This document shows, piece by piece, positions 4,767 through 9,556 of a stretch of DNA of 9,556 nt. The notes below the pieces were generated by a model, which was given only the letters and a program-made list of their open reading frames with translations, made no database searches and was not told the origin of the DNA. The position numbers and the translations under genes were made by a program. The first letter of the stretch is position 1. Every line of letters begins with the position of its first letter. Source of the DNA: SIO4C1 sp039820425 (GTDB taxonomy: Bacteria > Cyanobacteriota > Cyanobacteriia > Phormidesmidales > Phormidesmidaceae); NCBI GenBank assembly GCA_039820425.1, contig JBCBQD010000230.1, positions 1 to 9,556 of the forward strand, in the 5' to 3' direction.

Positions 4767-6228
4767 TGAGATCAGAAAAAGGCTGCCAGTCATCTGCTTG
4801 CTCTACGGCAGCCCACACCGATGCGATCGCAGACTGTGAGAGTTCCATTTTGGGGGTGTGACACCCCAGGCATTGGGCAATGGTATCCATTGCAGTCACT
4901 GACTGCTGTTGCAACAATTGATGATATAGCGCTTTCCAGGGCTTGAGGGCAATCACTTGCTCAGCAGATTCCAGAAAACTAAGATCGGTAAAAATGGCGG
5001 TGGGGTCTTCCCGCCATGAGGCAGAAAACTGCTGTCGCAATTCCTGGAAAAATCGATGATATCCAATTTGGGTCATAAACAACACCTCCAGAGTGAGTTG
5101 AATCAACGCGTTGGCCTTTTCAACCGGGAGATCTTTAAAGCCTAGTTTACCTAGCATCGCCTGGTGATAGGCCCGATCATATCGCTCAGTAAACGACTCC
5201 AGCACCGTTTCCATTGGTTCTTTCGGCATCACCCTTGCCAGGGGGCGTTGTAACATCTCCAGGTTCCAACGACAAATACTGGGTTGATTGCGATAGCTGT
5301 ATCGCCCCCAGAGATCAAAGGAAGCCGCCGTAAAGTAGGGGCTATAGGTGTCAATAAAAGCGTAGGGGCCGTAGTCAAAGCCCTCACCCACAATGGACAT
5401 GTTGTCGGTGTTAAGCACACCATGGCAAAACCCTGCCGCCATCCACTGGGCAACCAACTCAGCGGTTCGCTGCACCAGCTCAGCATAAAATTGAATGTCT
5501 CGATCGGGAGATGGCCACAGGTGACCATAATACAGCTGAATCACATGATCGAGCAGCTGCCGAATCAGATCAGGGCGGTCAAAATAGTCCAGCCGTTCAA
5601 AGGTACCAAAGCGAATGTGAGACCGGCTGAGGCGAACCATCACCGCTGAACGGGTAGGCTCATCCGACCTGGCCAGATCTTCTCCAGTTTCGATCAAACT
5701 GAGCACTCGAGAGGTCGGTATGCCCAACCGATGCAAGGCTTCTGCCGCCAAAACTTCTCGGACACCCCCCAGCAGAGACATGCGTCCATCTCGTCCCTGG
5801 GAATGGGGCGTTTTCCCCGAGCCTTTGGTGCCCAAATCTAGAAGCTGCCCGGTCACGGTGCGAACCTGACCATAGAGAAAGCCGCGGCCATCCCCCAGAT
5901 AAGGATTGTACTGACCAAACTGATAGCCGTGATAACGCAAAGCCAATCCTGATTGCAATTTTTCCGGGGGACTTTCAGGATGGTTTTCCTGTTGTCTCTC
6001 TGATTGGCTCTCTATCAGCTGCCCTTTAAATTGGCCAAAAGCTTCAGTGAAGTGCCGATCGGCAATCGTTGCAGGGGCCAGGCCCAGCAGAGGCAGCAGA
6101 TCGTCATTGCGAAATCGGAGCAGAGATTTCGGAAAGATTGCCGGTCGAACGCGATCATAAAAGGCATCGCCCAGGGCGGCCAGCGTTGACTCGTAGGGGA
6201 GTTCAAAAAACGGATTAGGGTCATGCAT
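4744..6228 (-). CDS. selO: SelO (YdiU) protein adenylyltransferase, cyanobacterial form, 494 aa
   Basis: SelO has a pseudokinase fold that binds ATP in reverse and transfers AMP to Ser, Thr or Tyr of proteins; characterised members act in redox stress. Family motifs from the N-terminus are RYHGYQFGxYNPxLGDGR (98-115), LGTKGSGKTP (132-141), GVREVLAAEALHRLGIPTSR (155-174), SRSHIRFGTFE (201-211), GFCHGVLNTDN (266-276), FDYGPYAFID (284-293) and GRYSYxNQP (308-316). By remembered spacing to the Pseudomonas enzyme, K135, E158, N276 and D285 match its K113, E136, N244 and D253. The C-terminal third lacks the NPxxxLRN motif and Cys-Ser tail of proteobacterial SelO but resembles my memory of cyanobacterial homologues ending in a WQPFxDL motif. 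ATG 6226-6228 is preferred because it sits 16 bases after the cupin stop; ATG 6310-6312 would overlap cupin by 68 bp and add a non-homologous leader. Confidence 0.9.
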   Translation of the reverse strand: MHDPNPFFELPYESTLAALGDAFYDRVRPAIFPKSLLRFRNDDLLPLLGLAPATIADRHFTEAFGQFKGQLIESQSERQQENHPESPPEKLQSGLALRYHGYQFGQYNPYLGDGRGFLYGQVRTVTGQLLDLGTKGSGKTPHSQGRDGRMSLLGGVREVLAAEALHRLGIPTSRVLSLIETGEDLARSDEPTRSAVMVRLSRSHIRFGTFERLDYFDRPDLIRQLLDHVIQLYYGHLWPSPDRDIQFYAELVQRTAELVAQWMAAGFCHGVLNTDNMSIVGEGFDYGPYAFIDTYSPYFTAASFDLWGRYSYRNQPSICRWNLEMLQRPLARVMPKEPMETVLESFTERYDRAYHQAMLGKLGFKDLPVEKANALIQLTLEVLFMTQIGYHRFFQELRQQFSASWREDPTAIFTDLSFLESAEQVIALKPWKALYHQLLQQQSVTAMDTIAQCLGCHTPKMELSQSAIASVWAAVEQADDWQPFSDLITAIARA

Positions 6229-6244
6229 GAAGTTCCGATTGGAT

Positions 6245-6859
6245 TTAGTAGCGCTTGGCCTGATGGGTGACCGGATCAAATTCAAATCGCTGTTTGCGCT
6301 CAGTCTCTCCATAAAGGTTAAACGTCACCAACGGTTCCTCTCCGACGGCTTGTATGCTATGAATTGCTGCTGGCACAAAGCTAATGACATCTCCATATGT
6401 CAAAGTCTGCTCCGCAACACAGCTAAGTTTGTCCGGGAACGCTGGCTCAGGAGCCCGTCGCCATAGGGTATTTTTTTCTTGACCCTGCAATATTGCCACC
6501 ACGCCCCAGGTGCCATGGCTATGCACCGACGACACGGCCCCTGGCACAAGGGTCTCAATCTGAACCGTTAAAGGATAGCCAATTTCATCGTAGAGATTGA
6601 GAATAGCCGTTTCTGTGGTCAAGTCAGGCTCAGGACGCTGAATTTTTAACCAATAGGAGTTAAGCACAAGTTTACGAACTAGCCGGCGGAGGGTGGGCAG
6701 GCACTCACATTGATGCTCAGTCGTCGCCTGCTTAAGCCCCTCTTCGACCTCCGTCAAAAACCGATAAAAACGGTACGGAGTTTCAAGTAAGTCCCATTCT
6801 CGGGGGGTGGGGCATAGATCGCATTGCCCCGCTTCTGTGACGATCCAATCCTGACTCAC
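6245..6859 (-). CDS. Cupin-fold metal protein, cysteine-dioxygenase-like, 204 aa
   Basis: The C-terminal half (about 85-190) is a double-stranded beta-helix (cupin) resembling predicted metal enzymes of the cysteine dioxygenase-like group. A three-histidine metal site is visible: H113 and H115 in VHSHGTWGVV, and H167 in FVPAAIHSI. The usual cupin Glu after HxH is absent, as in CDO-type 3-His iron enzymes. The N-terminal 80 residues are mostly helical, with four cysteines (C13, C16, C51, C53) of unknown role. The start is a GTG at 6857-6859 with a G-rich stretch just upstream on its strand; no ATG occurs anywhere in the protein. It is the first gene of a two-gene unit with selO (16-base gap), divergent from cnfR. 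It may oxidise a thiol, but the substrate and even catalysis are unproven. No signal peptide is seen, so it is probably cytoplasmic. Confidence 0.8.
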   Translation of the reverse strand: MSQDWIVTEAGQCDLCPTPREWDLLETPYRFYRFLTEVEEGLKQATTEHQCECLPTLRRLVRKLVLNSYWLKIQRPEPDLTTETAILNLYDEIGYPLTVQIETLVPGAVSSVHSHGTWGVVAILQGQEKNTLWRRAPEPAFPDKLSCVAEQTLTYGDVISFVPAAIHSIQAVGEEPLVTFNLYGETERKQRFEFDPVTHQAKRY

Positions 6860-7074
6860 TCCTCACCCCCAGCTAACTTCAATTGAGCAAAAAATTAAGT
6901 AGAAAAATACTGTTCTACGTCTGATCTTTTGAGAAGCCACCTAAAACGATACAAAAACCTGGCTAGATAAGTCTATATTTGTTCTAATTTTTTTCTGTTT
7001 TAGATCGGCTCTGATTATTCAGTCGTCGTTTCCAAGAGAGAGGCGACAGATCGATTGATTCGAAAACGTGATTT

Positions 7075-7117
7075 GGATAACAAAAAATCTGAGCCCAAAA
7101 GTTCGCGTTAAACATCT
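7075..7117 (+). repeat. Direct repeat copy A upstream of cnfR
   Basis: The copy starts ggataacaaaaaatctgag and ends taaacatct. It aligns with copy B at 7224-7265 with one 1-base gap and several substitutions. The best conserved parts are acaaaaa, tctga, tcaaaagt-like and taaacatct. Copies start 149 bases apart in the same orientation. It could be a paired regulator site or an old duplication. Confidence 0.6.
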
Positions 7118-7223
7118 TGATGATTGAGAAATCTCTAAGCCTGAACAGACATCTAAAGTTTTTATCAATGAACGGTATTAGGAGAGGCCCGGTGAGTTGT
7201 TTTTTCCTATAAAATTGTCGTCC

Positions 7224-7265
7224 GGACAACAAAAATCTGACCTCAAAAGTCCACCCTAAACATCT
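7224..7265 (+). repeat. Direct repeat copy B upstream of cnfR
   Basis: This is the partner of copy A, starting ggacaacaaaaatctgac and ending taaacatct. It ends 134 bases before the cnfR start, a position compatible with an upstream activator site or with the leader of a long transcript. Confidence 0.6.
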
Positions 7266-7399
7266 CTCAGACACTTACTAAAAAAATAATTAAACCGTAT
7301 CGAGTGACATAGAATACCCAAGTCCTAGATTGTTATCCCTAATAGCGTGAGGTCGCAATAACAGAAAATTATTAGCCTGCCAGCCGGTAAGTTTTGTTT

Positions 7400-8998
7400 A
7401 TGGCTTATACCATCAAGGACAACTGCATTCTCTGTGATAGCTGTCAGCCCGAATGTCCAAATGGGGCCATCAAGCCTGAGGCTGAGCGGGAGGGCTACTG
7501 GATCGATCCGACCCTTTGCGACGGGTGCCCAGATGTGGAAATTCCTCGCTGTGTAGCCGCCTGTAGCGTGGGATCGCTCACGCCCCTACAGCCCAAAAAA
7601 GGACGGCGCAAAAGCACCCTCCTCCCCCCTGCCATTCCCGCTATCTTTCTCAATGGCAAAACAACCTCTTTTGCCTCCTCTATGGTGGTTTGGGAAGCCT
7701 GCAACATCTTAGCCCAGCGCCAGCATCTTGCCTGGCAGACAGAGCGTGATGGCCAGCTCTGCTATCGTCGCCCCGTGCATCGGGGGCGAGGCGAAATGCA
7801 ATTTCGACTGGCGGCAGACCCTGAGAGCGAACTGCCCGTGCCGATGCGAGAGAAAGCGGCGACAGCGGCGATTGATCAATTCGACATTCGCGCCACCTGT
7901 GTCCATCTAATTTTTGCCGCCTATGCCACCACCGTTGACAGCCCTTGGGAAGACACCTTCGCCCTCAATGATCAGCACATTGAGCAATACTTGGGCCTCG
8001 ATAAGCGTAAAGACCTGTCCAAACTGGACAAACTCACCCTGATCAAAGATTGGGTGCATCAGGCTTGCCAACTTCTGGTTGCTCTCGACTGGCCCCGCCA
8101 GGGCAAAGTCAAAGCCTTCTCCCTCGAGGAACACCCTGTTTGGCATCTGCTCAATACCGAATACTATTTTGAAGAAGATGCCCAGGGCTATCGCCACCTG
8201 ATTGGTCTCGGTTTTACCATCAAAGCGGGTATTTGGGCAAAACACTTTCTCAATAAACAAGACTATCGCCACCAGACTGCTTTTTACCAGTACAGCACCC
8301 TGCCCCAATCGCTAATCACGGAGGTGATGAGCAACTGGCAACAGCATGAAGGGGCGATTCGTCTGCTGCTGTGGCTCTTGTTTAAGCTGCGGCTGGGGGG
8401 CGACCACCGGCTGACCGTGCGTACTCTGCTGCGCATTGCCTATGGCGAAGCGCGATTAAAGAATGTCACCACCGTGCGCGGTGCCCATAAGCGTCTGCTC
8501 AAGACCTTTGAGAGTGACCTGGAGACTATTTACTATTACGGTCTCAAGCCCCTGTTTGATCCAGAGACCTACCCCCCCGATATTCAGCCACTGTGGGCCA
8601 AAGTAGCCGACATTCCCGATGACGTTGACGATGCCCTCGAATTTTGGATCGACGACGCAAACCAGGCACTGAGCTTGACAGACAACGCTCCACGGGATAA
8701 ATGGCAACGGTTAATGAATGCTCGGCTTTTAGGCTTTGAGCTATCGGAGCAATGGCAGCATACCCTCCGTCATCGCACCTCCAAACGTCGCCGCCGTTCT
8801 CAATCTAAAGCCACTCACTCAGAACAGCTCTCCGCTAGCGCGATCAAAGCGGCCCGCCAAAGCCAAAACTTTACTCAGCGCGCCCTGGCTGATCGCCTTG
8901 GCAAGAGCCAGAGTTGGATTCGGGATGTCGAAAAAGGCCGGTTTAGCATTAGCTCCGAAGACCAGACGCGGTTACGCCAGGCTCTGGCAATTCATTAA
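7400..8998 (+). CDS. cnfR: CnfR/PatB ferredoxin-HTH activator of nitrogen-fixation genes, 532 aa
   Basis: CnfR (PatB in Anabaena) activates nif promoters in cyanobacteria when oxygen is low. Its iron-sulfur clusters are thought to be the oxygen-sensitive part. The N-terminus carries two [4Fe-4S] ligand sets: C9, C12, C15, C19 (CX2CX2CX3C) and C40, C43, C51, C55 (CX2CX7CX3C), followed by a basic KKGRRK linker. A long central domain (about 75-450) is specific to this family. A strongly basic stretch with KRRRR (about 458) leads to a C-terminal Cro/CI-type helix-turn-helix (about 478-530) containing FTQRALADRLGKSQSWIRDVEKG. The length is close to that of Anabaena PatB. ATG 7400 (MAYTIKDNC) is preferred to an in-frame TTG at 7394; no strong ribosome binding site is visible. 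The gene diverges from cupin-selO. Expected targets such as nifB and nifP are outside the window. Confidence 0.92.
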   Translation: MAYTIKDNCILCDSCQPECPNGAIKPEAEREGYWIDPTLCDGCPDVEIPRCVAACSVGSLTPLQPKKGRRKSTLLPPAIPAIFLNGKTTSFASSMVVWEACNILAQRQHLAWQTERDGQLCYRRPVHRGRGEMQFRLAADPESELPVPMREKAATAAIDQFDIRATCVHLIFAAYATTVDSPWEDTFALNDQHIEQYLGLDKRKDLSKLDKLTLIKDWVHQACQLLVALDWPRQGKVKAFSLEEHPVWHLLNTEYYFEEDAQGYRHLIGLGFTIKAGIWAKHFLNKQDYRHQTAFYQYSTLPQSLITEVMSNWQQHEGAIRLLLWLLFKLRLGGDHRLTVRTLLRIAYGEARLKNVTTVRGAHKRLLKTFESDLETIYYYGLKPLFDPETYPPDIQPLWAKVADIPDDVDDALEFWIDDANQALSLTDNAPRDKWQRLMNARLLGFELSEQWQHTLRHRTSKRRRRSQSKATHSEQLSASAIKAARQSQNFTQRALADRLGKSQSWIRDVEKGRFSISSEDQTRLRQALAIH

Positions 8999-9113
8999 AC
9001 CACGACTCATCTGCGTGTGGCCTCCATCTGTTCCCCTAATGCCTTTCACTTTTTAACGGCTGAAAATAATTTTGTTTGCCCGCTGGTCAAATTCTCATTC
9101 CTCGGCACTGTAG

Positions 9114-9167
9114 TAAAGTGGACTCTATCAACAGCCCCTTGAGGCGTTCTGTTGATAGAGGACTTTA
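9114..9167 (+). promoter_or_regulatory. Long stem-loop just before the BASS ribosome binding site
   Basis: CTCTATCAACAG (9123-9134) and CTGTTGATAGAG (9149-9160) form a perfect 12-bp inverted repeat around a 14-base loop. Beyond a small internal bulge, TAAAGT (9114-9119) pairs with ACTTTA (9162-9167). The ribosome binding site GAGG (9168-9171) starts directly after the stem, and the ATG follows at 9177. There is no T-run after it, so it is a poor terminator for cnfR. It could be an operator for a dimeric repressor or an RNA structure that controls ribosome access. Confidence 0.6.
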
Positions 9168-9176
9168 GAGGACGCC

Positions 9177-9556
9177 ATGGAATCAAATTTTTTAACCGCA
9201 GTTTTTTTACCCCTGGCCCTGTTTATCATCATGTTGGGCATGGGTCTCGGCTTGACAGTCAAAGACTTTCAGCGGATCTTGATTGAGCCCAAAGCGGTCA
9301 TACTTGGGCTGATAGCTCAGTTGATCATGCTGCCGGTTGTGGGCTTTTTGCTAGCGACGCTTTTTCCCCTCGCCCCAGAGTTAGCCGTTGGCATGATGAT
9401 TTTAGCGGCCTGCCCCGGGGGACCGACATCTAACCTGGTGACCTATTTGGTCCAGGGAAATGTGGCTCTGTCGATCACGCTCACTGCAATTAGCAGCCTG
9501 ATTACAGTGTTTACTATTCCCTGGGTGGTCAACCTGGCTATGGGGGTCTTCATGGG
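9177..9556 (+). CDS. BASS-family (bile acid:sodium symporter-like) transporter, 5' part only
   Basis: The first 126 residues of an inner-membrane carrier are present; the gene runs off the window. BASS proteins are 10-helix secondary transporters, usually sodium-coupled, for organic anions; cyanobacterial and plant relatives carry bicarbonate, pyruvate and other 2-oxo acids. Evidence includes the N-terminal helix FLPLALFIIMLGMGLGLT followed by VKDFQRIL, a second helix AVILGLIAQLIMLPVVGFLL, and the family hallmark AACPGGPTSNLVTYLVQGNVALS near residues 79-101, which is part of the substrate and sodium site region. ATG 9177 has GAGG at 9168-9171 with a 5-base spacer. A 54-base stem-loop sits immediately before that site. 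The substrate cannot be given from half a protein. It follows cnfR by 178 bases and is probably a separate unit. Confidence 0.88.
   Translation, partial: MESNFLTAVFLPLALFIIMLGMGLGLTVKDFQRILIEPKAVILGLIAQLIMLPVVGFLLATLFPLAPELAVGMMILAACPGGPTSNLVTYLVQGNVALSITLTAISSLITVFTIPWVVNLAMGVFM

Larger units (their letters stand above)
6860..7399. other. 540-bp AT-rich intergenic region between cupin and cnfR
   Basis: No convincing gene lies here. The region must hold the promoters for cupin-selO (minus) and cnfR (plus), but I see no clear -35/-10 pair or NtcA site for either. It contains an imperfect 43-bp direct repeat (7075-7117 and 7224-7265). Two weak inverted pairs lie near cnfR: TGTTAT at 7331-7336 with ATAACA at 7358-7363, and CTAATA at 7339-7344 with TATTAG at 7370-7375. 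The length is generous for two divergent promoters, which suggests several regulator sites or remnants of a lost gene. Confidence 0.5.

Noticed and set aside
5284..5649. Plus-strand ORF of 121 codons
   Set aside because: It is the antisense shadow of selO, whose conserved motifs cover the same bases on the minus strand.
7075..7265. CRISPR array or tandem satellite
   Set aside because: There are only two imperfect copies with a 106-base gap and no further repeats or cas genes.
6984..7274. Minus-strand ORF of 96 codons in the cupin-cnfR gap
   Set aside because: It spans both direct-repeat copies, has an odd composition with no domain pattern, and has no visible ribosome binding site. It is more likely noncoding regulatory DNA or a remnant.
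7330..7363. TTGTTA (7330-7335) as a -35 box for cnfR
   Set aside because: At 16-18 base spacing no acceptable -10 hexamer is present; the nearest TAACAG is 23 bases away.
7907..8308. Minus-strand ORF of 133 codons
   Set aside because: It is the antisense shadow of the conserved central domain of cnfR.

Overview
This window looks like chromosomal DNA from a nitrogen-fixing cyanobacterium. At least five HIP1 octamers (GCGATCGC, at 136, 2958, 4413, 4754 and 4823) are visible, as are short G/C-rich hairpin repeats of the kind common between cyanobacterial genes. Two genes tie it to nitrogen fixation: a FdxH-type [2Fe-2S] ferredoxin (1355-1651, minus) and CnfR/PatB (7400-8998, plus), a ferredoxin-HTH protein known as the low-oxygen activator of nif genes. 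No nitrogenase structural or cofactor-assembly gene lies in the window, so it is probably the edge of a nif region or an outlying accessory block.

Layout. Positions 1-423 hold the 3' end of an unidentified gene. Positions 424-1354 are repeat-rich: a MITE-like palindrome of about 229 bp (495-723), a small hypothetical ORF (782-1057), and hairpin repeats (1141-1315). fdxH reads leftward. A 89-bp gap containing a perfect GTA-N8-TAC (NtcA-type) palindrome separates it from a rightward set of three tightly packed genes: an ankyrin-repeat protein, a two-domain SagB-like nitroreductase that overlaps it by 14 bp, and an OFA-family MFS transporter. The transporter's 3' end overlaps, tail to tail, the leftward pair cupin-selO. 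After a 540-bp AT-rich gap containing an imperfect 43-bp direct repeat comes cnfR. A 5'-UTR stem-loop then precedes a truncated BASS-family (bile acid:sodium symporter) transporter that runs off the window.

How the genes may work together (inference). CnfR would switch on nif genes when oxygen is low, and FdxH would deliver electrons to nitrogenase. The NtcA-type site would add nitrogen control to fdxH and/or the ankyrin-SagB-OFA operon. SelO (protein AMPylase, known in redox-stress responses) and the CDO-like cupin form a bicistron divergent from cnfR. They may be a redox-protection or sulfur-related accessory to nitrogen fixation, but nothing in the sequence proves this. The two least explained units are ankyrin-SagB-OFA and cupin-SelO.
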